In this document: positions 35,142 to 42,643 of the stretch, in pieces | Position numbering within the stretch: the first letter of the stretch is position 1 | Layout of the letters: each line of letters begins with the position of its first letter | Assembly: GCA_000733415.1 (NCBI GenBank) | Contig: KL662191.1 | Location: forward strand, 3,360,052 to 3,424,051 | Reading direction: 5' to 3' | DNA from: [Leptolyngbya] sp. JSC-1 | GTDB lineage: Bacteria; Cyanobacteriota; Cyanobacteriia; Elainellales; Elainellaceae | Length of the DNA: 64,000 bases | Translations under genes and position numbers: made by a program | Notes under the pieces: model-generated | What the model saw: the letters and a program-made list of their open reading frames with translations, nothing else | What the model was told of the DNA's origin: nothing | Databases searched by the model: none

Positions 35142-36128
35142 ATGAAAGCAGCATGGTATGAGCGATTAGGGCCAGCGCGGGAAGTTTTGATCGTTGACGA
35201 AACCGCCGTTCCTACTGTTAACCCGGGGGAGGTGCTCGTTCGGGTGCACGCTTCGGGTATTAATCCGTCCGATGTAAAGCAGCGCAGCGGTTGGGGTGGG
35301 TTAAAGATGCGATCGGCGCGGGTGATTCCCCACAATGATGGAGCGGGCGTGATTGAAGCCGTTGGAGAGGGAGTTGCGCCTGAGCGAGTCGGTGAACGGG
35401 TTTGGCTCTATAAAGCCACCTTTTCGCACTCGATGGGCACAGCTGCAGAATATGTAGTGGTTCCCAGCGACCAAGCTGTGCCACTGCCAGGGACCACCGA
35501 CTTTGCCGAAGCGGCCTGTTTAGGAGTCCCCGCCATGACTGCCCATCACTGTTTGTTTAAGGATGGTGCGATTGAGGGTCAGACGGTATTGGTTACGGGA
35601 GGCGCTGGAGCGGTGGGCTATTATGCCGTGCAGTTGGCCAAGTGGGGAGGCGCTCAGGTGATTACTACCGTCAGTTCTGAGGTCAAAGCCAAAGCGGCTA
35701 GAGCAGCCGGGGCTGATCATGTGCTCAATTACAAAACAGAAAACGTAGTCGAACAAATTCGGGATATCACCGGCCATAGAACTGGAATTGATCGGGTAGT
35801 AGAGGTGGATTTTGCCGGAAATTTGAGTATGAATCTGGCAGTATTGAAAACCAATAGCGTTATTGCCACCTATGCCTCTGATTCTGATTTCAACGCCCAA
35901 ATCCCGTTCTATTCGCTCATCTACAAAAACCTGACGGTGCACTATGTCCTGGTCTACGCTATGTCCGAAGCAGCCCATCGCGCTGCGATTCAAGACATCA
36001 CCACTTGCCTAACCACAGGCATACTGAAACATCAAATCGCCCGTCGCTACAGCCTCGACCAAATCGCTACCGCCCATGAAATGCAGGAAAGCGGCACTGT
36101 AATTGGCAAGCTTGTCATTCAGTTTTGA
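35142..36128 (+). CDS. NADPH:quinone reductase, zinc-free MDR family
   Basis: 328 aa. GroES-like N-terminal domain (EVLVRVHASGINPSDVKQRSG, where the zinc-binding Cys of alcohol dehydrogenases is absent) and Rossmann domain with VTGGAGAVGYYAVQLAKWGG, then AARAAGADHVLNYKTENV. Reduces quinones or related enones with NADPH (QOR/zeta-crystallin type). Start ATG 35142. Adjacent to the azoreductase. The segment 36129-36241 after it holds a palindromic repeat and a pyrimidine tract. Confidence 0.95.
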   Translation: MKAAWYERLGPAREVLIVDETAVPTVNPGEVLVRVHASGINPSDVKQRSGWGGLKMRSARVIPHNDGAGVIEAVGEGVAPERVGERVWLYKATFSHSMGTAAEYVVVPSDQAVPLPGTTDFAEAACLGVPAMTAHHCLFKDGAIEGQTVLVTGGAGAVGYYAVQLAKWGGAQVITTVSSEVKAKAARAAGADHVLNYKTENVVEQIRDITGHRTGIDRVVEVDFAGNLSMNLAVLKTNSVIATYASDSDFNAQIPFYSLIYKNLTVHYVLVYAMSEAAHRAAIQDITTCLTTGILKHQIARRYSLDQIATAHEMQESGTVIGKLVIQF

Positions 36129-36189
36129 TGTCATCCCCCTGATATTGGTCAAATTAACCCAACCACTTCCCAGCAACCATTCCTCTCCT

Positions 36190-36211
36190 CTCGTTCGGCG
36201 AGGCTCACGAG
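36190..36211. repeat. palindromic repeat, copy 2 (intergenic)
   Basis: Identical in all 22 positions to 15774-15795 (CTCGTTCGGCG...AGGCTCACGAG). Preceded by CCTCTCCT and followed by a C/T-rich tract running into the FGGY kinase start codon at 36242. Confidence 0.85.
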
Positions 36212-36241
36212 CCGCATCTCCTCCATCTCCCCTACCTCCCC

Positions 36242-37501
36242 ATGTCCTCCCCCACCTTCCTCGGCATCGACTTTGGCACCTCCGGAGCACGCGCCATCGT
36301 GATCAACCCGCAGGGTGATATTCAGTCCCAGGCCACTCGGCCCTTTACTCAGCAGACGACGACTATTTGGCAAGCTAGTCTATTTGAGCTGATCCAACAG
36401 ATTCCTGTCCCGTTACGCCAGTCCTTACGCGCTATTGCCATTAATGGCACGTCTTCTACGGTGCTGCTGTGCGATACGGTTGGCTGTCCCCTCGATGCGC
36501 CGATTTTGTACAACGATAACCGGGGAGCAGCCGTACTCGATCAGGTTAGAGCAATTGCACCGGCTCAGCATACTGTGATCAGCGCTACGTCGAGTTTGGC
36601 AAAGCTGCTGTGGTGGATCAAAGAACAAGGCATCAAAGTTAACAGCCAGACCGAACGGCCCTATTTTTTGCATCAGGCCGATTGGCTGGCTTTTTTGCTG
36701 CACGGCAAACTGGGCATCAGCGATTACCACAATGCCCTGAAACTGGGATATGATATCGAGCATTTGCGCTATCCTGACTGGTTGCAGAGGCTGCAATTGC
36801 CAGTTTACTTGCCAGATGTTTTGGCTCCGGGTCAGGCTGTTGCAGCAATTCGGCCTACCCTGGCATCCCAATTTCAGATTCCGACCGACTGCCTGATCTG
36901 CGCTGGCACAACCGATAGTATCGCTGCCTTTTTAGCCAGTGGAGCCAGCCAACTTGGAGAAGCCGTGACCTCGCTTGGTTCAACTCTGGTGCTAAAACTG
37001 CTGAGTCAAACTCGGCTTGAGGACGCCCGCTACGGTATCTACAGCCATCGGTTAGGCAATCGCTGGCTTGTGGGAGGAGCATCTAACACAGGCGGGGCGG
37101 TACTCAAGCAGTTTTTCAACGAGGCGGAACTGCAACAGCTCAGTCTGCAAATTCAGCCCGATCAGCCCAGTTCGTTGGATTATTACCCGCTGCTGAAACC
37201 TGGAGAACGCTTTCCGATCAATGATCCAACCCTCATGCCTCGTCTAGAACCGCGCCCCGATCAGCCGGTTGCTTTTTTGCATGGCCTCCTCGAAAGCATG
37301 GCTCGAATCGAAGCCCAAGGCTATCAACTGCTGCAACAGCTTGGTGCAAATCCCGTAACGCGAGTTTACACAGCGGGTGGTGGTGCCCAAAATCCAGCTT
37401 GGACTGCCATACGTGCGCGTCATCTGCAGGTGCCGGTGCTGCCTTCGGCTCAAACCGAAGCGGCCTACGGAACTGCACGTCTGGCTCAACGAAGCAGCTA
37501 G
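36242..37501 (+). CDS. FGGY-family carbohydrate kinase (xylulo-/ribulokinase-like)
   Basis: 419 aa. FGGY fold: N-terminal LGIDFGTSGARAIVINPQGD, AINGTSSTVLLCD, LHQADWLAFLLHG, ICAGTTDSIAAFLASGA (phosphoryl-transfer region) and C-terminal RVYTAGGGAQNPAWTAIRA. The length is close to the small cyanobacterial/plastid sugar kinases related to S. elongatus SePSK, for which D-ribulose has been reported as substrate; that assignment here is inference. No Shine-Dalgarno: a C/T-rich tract of about 30 nt runs directly to the ATG. Single gene. Confidence 0.92.
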   Translation: MSSPTFLGIDFGTSGARAIVINPQGDIQSQATRPFTQQTTTIWQASLFELIQQIPVPLRQSLRAIAINGTSSTVLLCDTVGCPLDAPILYNDNRGAAVLDQVRAIAPAQHTVISATSSLAKLLWWIKEQGIKVNSQTERPYFLHQADWLAFLLHGKLGISDYHNALKLGYDIEHLRYPDWLQRLQLPVYLPDVLAPGQAVAAIRPTLASQFQIPTDCLICAGTTDSIAAFLASGASQLGEAVTSLGSTLVLKLLSQTRLEDARYGIYSHRLGNRWLVGGASNTGGAVLKQFFNEAELQQLSLQIQPDQPSSLDYYPLLKPGERFPINDPTLMPRLEPRPDQPVAFLHGLLESMARIEAQGYQLLQQLGANPVTRVYTAGGGAQNPAWTAIRARHLQVPVLPSAQTEAAYGTARLAQRSS

Positions 37502-37625
37502 TAATTCCAGCTTAGGAGCGTATCGGTTCTCTACCCTAAAATCGATTCGGATCTCTCCCCAAGCAAGTTACTCTACAGTCAACTTGCACCTGTCAGAATA
37601 AAGAGGAAATCGAGAGGAACACGCC

Positions 37626-37922
37626 ATGTCTAATTCGTTTACTGATTGGTATCGCAAATTGATTCGCAACTCCAAATACCGCTGGTTGATCATTCTAGGA
37701 ACGCTGTTCTATCTGCTTAGCCCCATTGATCTATTACCCGACATTATCCCAATTGTGGGTCAAATCGATGATGTATTGATTCTGACGGTGTTGGTTTCAG
37801 AAGTTTCGCAGATTCTGATTGAGCGAATTAGAGCCGTCAAAAGCAAAGACACAGATGCGGTCGCCGATCAATCAACTGCGTCTACCGATTCGGTGGATGT
37901 TAATGCGGTTCAGGTTGACTAA
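37626..37922 (+). CDS. YkvA family (DUF1232) small membrane protein
   Basis: 98 aa. The DUF1232 core YLLSPIDLLPDIIPIVGQID is preceded by a hydrophobic segment (WLIILGTLF) and followed by a second (DVLILTVLVSEVSQIL). Found widely in bacteria; role unknown, possibly in membranes or in nuclease/helicase contexts. Shine-Dalgarno-like GAGAGGAA lies before the ATG at 37626. Single gene. Confidence 0.9.
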   Translation: MSNSFTDWYRKLIRNSKYRWLIILGTLFYLLSPIDLLPDIIPIVGQIDDVLILTVLVSEVSQILIERIRAVKSKDTDAVADQSTASTDSVDVNAVQVD

Positions 37923-38181
37923 TCAGGCATGAGGCAGAGTCGCCATGCTAGCAATCGTTCGTCAGTCTGATTGTTTACCTTTATTCCAACCTGTTTACCA
38001 ATCTGTTCATCGATTGGTTCTTTAGAAACAGGAAGCAACATCTGCCTCTAGCCGTCTCGCCTGAGCTAGCTAATCGCGTGTAGTTGGGTACTTGTATGGG
38101 TTAGTGAGCGTTATATCCCCTATATCTCCACTCATTCTTATTCCAATGCGTTTCGTTATTAGTTTACCCCCTACTTTCAGC

Positions 38182-38529
38182 TTACTTAAGCGAATGACCA
38201 TCGGATTCATCTTCAGGTTGAATCTCACAAACTACTTCGCAAAATGAAGTAATGGGATGGCTAGCGAATAAAGGAGCCATCTGCTTGAGAATAGTTTCGG
38301 TTGCCTCGTTGCGATTGGCTTCCATATCGGCGGCGCTCTCCCAAAAAATAATTGCGATACCGCGATCGGTACCCGGTTCCTGCATTAAATAGGTGCCTTG
38401 AAAGCCTTCTCCGTAGGTAGCAATTGCCTGCTCATAAAGCCGCTGAGCTTCTTCAAACTTGCCTGCTTTAAATTCGCCAATGGCCACGTAGGCAAACTTG
38501 TGCTTTAAAAAATCTTGAAAATCCGACAT
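38182..38529 (-). CDS. small alpha/beta-barrel protein (ABM-like)
   Basis: 115 aa. Pattern of a dimeric ferredoxin-like barrel as in antibiotic-biosynthesis-monooxygenase (ABM) relatives: KFAYVAIGEFKAGKFEEAQRL, then GFQGTYLMQEPGTDRGIAIIFWESAADMEA split over residues about 43-72. These proteins may be monooxygenases or simply ligand binders; no catalytic residue can be named. Acidic C-terminal tail. On the minus strand GAGAGGAC precedes the ATG at 38529 (plus 38532-38539), a fair ribosome site. Confidence 0.7.
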   Translation of the reverse strand: MSDFQDFLKHKFAYVAIGEFKAGKFEEAQRLYEQAIATYGEGFQGTYLMQEPGTDRGIAIIFWESAADMEANRNEATETILKQMAPLFASHPITSFCEVVCEIQPEDESDGHSLK

Positions 38530-38618
38530 AGTGTCCTCTCCAGCAAACCAACCAAGTGGCTTTCAGTCTACCGCAACTCAATTACTGAACCGCGAACTGT
38601 CTGGTTATCTTCAGATTT

Positions 38619-39287
38619 TCAACCGAGCGAACATTCTGCCTGATTTTCTGCCGCCTGCTTCAGCAACTGACAAACCTCTTCATCCGTAGTCTGGGAAAAA
38701 TCTTTGTACCACATACCAATCGAATACAGCGGTTCGGGTGTGGCTAAACAAACGACATCTTGGACCAAATTCTTCAAAGCCTCACAGACGGTCGCAGGAG
38801 CAACCGGAGCGGCTACAACAATGCCTTGAGGATGCTGCTTCTGAAGTGCGGTAATAGCTGCTCTGAGAGTGGAACTGGTCGCGATACCATCGTCTACTAA
38901 AATAATCAGCCGATCGCGGATCTGGGGAATGGGACGGTCGCCTCGGTAGGCTTGCATCCGGCGGTCTAGCTCCTGTTTTTCACGACTAGCCACTTCTAGC
39001 AAGGCTTGCCGCGAAATCTTCATACTGCGCAGCACGTCGTTATTGAGAACCATGATGCCGTCCGGAGCAATCGCTCCCATGGCCAGCTCTTCTTGCCCCG
39101 GTACCCCCAGCTTGCGAACCAGGCAAATATCCAACGGCAAATTTAAAGTTTGGGCAATCTCAAATCCTACTGGCACCCCACCTCGCGGTAAGGCCAGCAC
39201 CAAAGCACCCGAACGATTGGCGTAGTTGGCTAGCTTGGCAGCCAGTAATTTTCCTGCTTCGGCCCGGTCATGAAACTTGGAATTCAT
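38619..39287 (-). CDS. phosphoribosyltransferase family protein
   Basis: 222 aa. Type I PRTase fold with PRPP-binding loop LIILVDDGIATSSTLRAAI and N-terminal LVLALPRGGVPVGFEIAQTL. Members of this cyanobacterial/actinobacterial group lack a defined substrate and are sometimes next to dienelactone-hydrolase or stress genes. The ATG at 39287 is preceded by a very strong AGGAGGT on the minus strand (39296-39302), which decides the start against a GTG at 39320. Upstream region carries tandem repeats. Confidence 0.92.
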   Translation of the reverse strand: MNSKFHDRAEAGKLLAAKLANYANRSGALVLALPRGGVPVGFEIAQTLNLPLDICLVRKLGVPGQEELAMGAIAPDGIMVLNNDVLRSMKISRQALLEVASREKQELDRRMQAYRGDRPIPQIRDRLIILVDDGIATSSTLRAAITALQKQHPQGIVVAAPVAPATVCEALKNLVQDVVCLATPEPLYSIGMWYKDFSQTTDEEVCQLLKQAAENQAECSLG

Positions 39288-39693
39288 AGATATGGACCTC
39301 CTGTGCCTGTACTGATTCACCTGTACTGGGAGGCGTTATGGAAGAAAGTGGGACTTGCGTTTCCTCGATTGGTTCCGCTTCAACTGTTTTCTCTTTAACT
39401 TTAGTGACCCAAACTTAGTGAACTAAACTTAGTGACCTAAACTTATAGTGACCCAAAGCCTGTTTGAAGACCCCCACCTGAAGGTTTGAATTCAACACCG
39501 CTGATCCCAATTTGACCTGTCTTTTGACAGAAATCAAAAGATTGATCAATCGAAGTATGGACAAAGGCTGTCGGCTCGCTAAAGGCGTTGGCTAGAGGGG
39601 GTCATATTTCCTCAGGCTATCCCGATTTTTCTCAGGCGCATCAAAACCTTGGATATTCTTTACGGTTGCAGGCACAGCTAATCATCGGAATCG
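39288..39693. other. intergenic with tandem repeats
   Basis: 406 bp between the PRTase start and the UbiA stop. It contains four imperfect tandem units around ACTTAGTGACCCAA (about 39398-39458) and a 7-bp inverted repeat CTTTTGA/TCAAAAG (about 39522-39541). A plus-strand frame at 39588-39779 has no recognisable content. Confidence 0.55.
39398..39458. repeat. imperfect 14-18 nt tandem repeat, four copies
   Basis: Units read approximately CTTTAGTGACCCAAA, CTTAGTGAACTAAA, CTTAGTGACCTAAA and CTTATAGTGACCCAAA in direct succession, upstream of the PRTase gene. Confidence 0.8.
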
Positions 39694-40575
39694 TTAGAGC
39701 AGAGCGCCCACAATCATACCTATCAATAAAACAAAGCCGAGCCAGACATTTTGGCGGAAAATTTGGCCATATAGGTTAGGGTCGGGATTTGACGCACGCA
39801 GTTGCCAGTAGTGCCATAGCCAGCCGGCACCTACACCAATCAGTGCCAACCAGTAGCCCCAGCCCAAGGATGTAGCCAGCCCTTCTCCTACCAAAAGCAA
39901 CACACTACCCACCAAGCACAGGCCCACCACCAGCGGCGACTGTGCGCCAAAAAAGCGAGCGCTCGAATTGACGCCAATTCGCTCATCATCCTCCCGGTCG
40001 GCCATTGCGTAAACTGTATCGAAGGCCAGCGTCCACAGTACGGTCGCACCCCACAGCAGCCAAGCCCCTCGGTCTAAACCGGCGGTCACCGCACTCCAGC
40101 TAATCAATACCGTGAATCCCCAGCAGAGCGACAACACCAACTGCGGTACCGGAAAGATGCGCTTCGCCAATGGATAGAGCAGAATGAATGGGACTGCTGC
40201 GACGCATAGCCAAAAACTAAATGGATTTAGATAGGCGGCTAACCCCCAAGCGCAAGCAAAGGCCACGATAGCCACGCCAATTCCGGTGTTAATAGAAAGA
40301 GCACGAGCCGCCAAGGGACGATTGCGGGTGCGGGCCACTTGTGGATCAATATCGCGGTCCCACAGGTCATTCACCACACAGCCAGCGGCACTCGTGGCTA
40401 AGCTTCCCAAAATAATTACCAGCACTAATTGCCAGGGTGGGGTTCCGTTGGCAGCTAAGACGACAGCCCACAGAGCTGGAATCATTAGAATCAGCCGGCC
40501 AGCCGGTTTGTCCCAGCGCAGCAGTCGGGCAACAGTTAACCAAACAGGTTCAGATTGAGAAGGCTGAGTCAGCAT
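39694..40575 (-). CDS. ubiA: 4-hydroxybenzoate polyprenyltransferase (UbiA, plastoquinone pathway)
   Basis: 293 aa, 8-9 membrane segments. The two Asp-rich prenyl-diphosphate motifs are clear: CVVNDLWDRDIDPQVARTRN and YAMADREDDERIGV. In cyanobacteria this enzyme attaches the solanesyl chain to 4-hydroxybenzoate in plastoquinone-9 synthesis (slr0926/PlqA type). Start ATG 40575. A 742-bp gap lies upstream. Confidence 0.95.
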   Translation of the reverse strand: MLTQPSQSEPVWLTVARLLRWDKPAGRLILMIPALWAVVLAANGTPPWQLVLVIILGSLATSAAGCVVNDLWDRDIDPQVARTRNRPLAARALSINTGIGVAIVAFACAWGLAAYLNPFSFWLCVAAVPFILLYPLAKRIFPVPQLVLSLCWGFTVLISWSAVTAGLDRGAWLLWGATVLWTLAFDTVYAMADREDDERIGVNSSARFFGAQSPLVVGLCLVGSVLLLVGEGLATSLGWGYWLALIGVGAGWLWHYWQLRASNPDPNLYGQIFRQNVWLGFVLLIGMIVGALL

Positions 40576-40600
40576 GGGCGCAGGTTACGTCTAAATCAGA

Positions 40601-40632
40601 TTCAATCAACAAAAAATTCAATCAACAAAAAA
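40601..40632. repeat. 16-nt perfect tandem duplication upstream of ubiA
   Basis: TTCAATCAACAAAAAA at 40601-40616 and 40617-40632. Confidence 0.95.
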
Positions 40633-40880
40633 CTAAGGCTACCAATCGTAGTCTACACACCGTAGTCTATACAAAAGTCTAACCTTCTTAACCTTTTAAA
40701 TGAGCCGCAAGAAGATTTTGTCTTTATTTAGCCTCTCAAAGCGTCAAGGGTTGAGCTATCAAACGGTCAAATTCCTGACTGGCCGGTTAACCGGTTCCCA
40801 AATCAAGAAAAGCAAATGAATATAGAACGCTATTGGAACCTGTAGAGAGAAACTGGAGTCGCAAACCCTAGTAAACTCAG

Positions 40881-40899
40881 GTCTGCCAAAGCGGCAGAC
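40881..40899. other. perfect 7-bp hairpin in the cphB upstream gap
   Basis: GTCTGCC (40881-40887), loop AAAGC, GGCAGAC (40893-40899). No T-run follows. Could be part of a structured RNA. Confidence 0.5.
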
Positions 40900-41317
40900 T
40901 GTATCTGAACCATCAATTCCAAGGGGCAAAGTCAGCCATAATCAAACGAAATGGTTGTCAGCAATACTGCTGCAAACGGTTGTTGCAAAAAACTTTTGCA
41001 GACTCTTGCCCCGCTCAAGCTGCTGATAGAGATGTGGAAGTTCCTGAACGAATGGCAGAGACAGGCAGACGGCTAATAAGGGATCTTCTCTGCATCGATT
41101 GGTCTCGCCAGCAGACCGCTAAATAGGGACAGCTTGAGTCTGTCTCAGAAGTCTGTACCAGGTTAACCCTTTTGCCGCTTGGGTTCTGAGGATTTTGAGG
41201 AACTTCTTCTGCTTTTAGGATAATTTAAGAAAGGATTGAGATTGTTTCCAAGAGCCGTAGAGATAGGCCAACTACTCTCCTTGATAAAGTAAGCGGACTT
41301 GACTGTAAAGTAAGCGA

Positions 41318-42253
41318 ATGAATAGAAATGGCATCATGTTCAGTCGGTTTCTGGAGCAATTAATTCAGCGAGTGCCCAAATTGTCGTCCAGAAGCGATAT
41401 GATGCTGCAACTAGATTCACAACCCCTTGAGCAGAGGATGCCTCAGCCCACGAAAACAGCCGTCTTAGTGATTGGCGGAGCCGAAGATAAAATTCATGGA
41501 CGACAAATTCTGCAAACCTTCTTTCAGCGATCGGGAGGTGCAGATGCTCGCATTGCGATTATTCCTTCTGCCTCGCGAGAGCCGACCGTGATTGGCAGCC
41601 GCTACCATGACATCTTTGAAGAGATGGGAGCCAAGGCCATCGAGGTGCTGGATATCCGAGAGCGGGAGCATGGCGAAGATGCGGTCTGGCAAGCCTTTGT
41701 GGAAGACTGCACTGGCGTGTTTATGACTGGCGGAGACCAGTTGCGGCTGTGCGGTTTGCTGGCGGACACCCCGATTATGGAGCGCGTGCGGATGCGGGCG
41801 CAGATGGGAGAAATTACCCTGGCTGGAACCAGCGCTGGAGCTGCCGTGATGGGATATCACATGATTGCGGGCGGTGGCAGTGGCGAACCCCCCAATCGTT
41901 CGCTGGTTGATATGACTACAGGTTTGGGGATCATTCCAGAGGTGATTGTGGACCAGCATTTCCACAACCGGAATCGGATGGCGCGGTTACTCAGTGCAGT
42001 TGCTTCTAACATCGACAAGATGGGAATTGGCATCGATGAAGATACCTGCGCTATGTTTGAAGGCAACGGCACGTTTCAGGTGATTGGCAGGGGCACTGTC
42101 ACCGTAGTTGATCCTACCGACGTATCCCACACCAACTATGCTCAAATCAGCGCCACCGATCCGATCAGTATCCATAACCTGCGGGTGCATATTCTCAGTC
42201 ATGGCGACCGGTATGACCTGCACAAACGCCAGGTAGTTTCGGCTAACCGCTAA
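41318..42253 (+). CDS. cphB: cyanophycinase
   Basis: 311 aa as drawn from ATG 41318. S51-type serine peptidase: IGGAEDKIHGRQIL, GVFMTGGDQLRLCG and nucleophile S172 in LAGTSAGAAVMG, plus VDQHFHNRNRMARLLSA and GIDEDTCAMFEG. Cleaves cyanophycin to beta-Asp-Arg dipeptides. The Synechocystis enzyme is about 271 aa, so the true start may be internal: ATG 41402 (MLQLDSQP) or 41438 (MPQPTKTA). cphA follows on the same strand after 390 bp, the usual order of the storage locus. Confidence 0.97.
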   Translation: MNRNGIMFSRFLEQLIQRVPKLSSRSDMMLQLDSQPLEQRMPQPTKTAVLVIGGAEDKIHGRQILQTFFQRSGGADARIAIIPSASREPTVIGSRYHDIFEEMGAKAIEVLDIREREHGEDAVWQAFVEDCTGVFMTGGDQLRLCGLLADTPIMERVRMRAQMGEITLAGTSAGAAVMGYHMIAGGGSGEPPNRSLVDMTTGLGIIPEVIVDQHFHNRNRMARLLSAVASNIDKMGIGIDEDTCAMFEGNGTFQVIGRGTVTVVDPTDVSHTNYAQISATDPISIHNLRVHILSHGDRYDLHKRQVVSANR

Positions 42254-42643
42254 TCAATGCTGTTTGATGCCTAACTTTAATTTAAATGGAGTACGGAAAA
42301 TAGAGTACAGACAGGATATTTAAGCAGAGGGACGACTTAGGATGAAAGATACGGCGTTATGGAAATAACCTGTCAAAATGAAAGTTACACCCTCAGAAGC
42401 CAACTGAATCACCCGTATTCATCTAAATTGAAGGGATATGATCTTGCAAAATCCTATTGATCTGGCCATTGAGCTGTCTACATCCAGCGGATGGCCGGTT
42501 TTGCCCATCTGTTTCTGAGAAGCTTTGGCAATTTCTCAAGCCAAACTGTTCGCAGTGAACGGTTTAGTGCTTTCTGAGGTTAAAGACTAGACTAGGTTGC
42601 GCTTGCTGTCCTGCCGCTAGAACATCTTTTATTCGATTACCCT
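42254..42643. other. cphB-cphA intergenic region
   Basis: 390 bp. No gene or strong terminator seen. The size suggests cphA has its own promoter. I found no exact NtcA box (GTA-N8-TAC). Confidence 0.5.

Larger units (their letters stand above)
40576..41317. other. 742-bp gap upstream of cphB; possible ncRNA or long leader
   Basis: No protein gene recognised. It contains a 12-nt palindrome CCGGTTAACCGG (40783-40794), a perfect hairpin GTCTGCC-AAAGC-GGCAGAC (40881-40899), related CTGCAAA and TTTTGCAG arms (around 40970-41000), and a repeated TAAAGTAAGCG just before cphB (about 41285 and 41307). It does not show tmRNA, RNase P RNA, SRP RNA or tRNA signatures that I could recognise. Confidence 0.5.

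Noticed and set aside
39398..39458. Possible iteron-type origin
   Set aside because: Only four imperfect units, no DnaA-box cluster, no replication gene nearby.
39588..39779. 63-codon frame overlapping the UbiA 3' end
   Set aside because: No motif; overlaps a confident gene in antisense.
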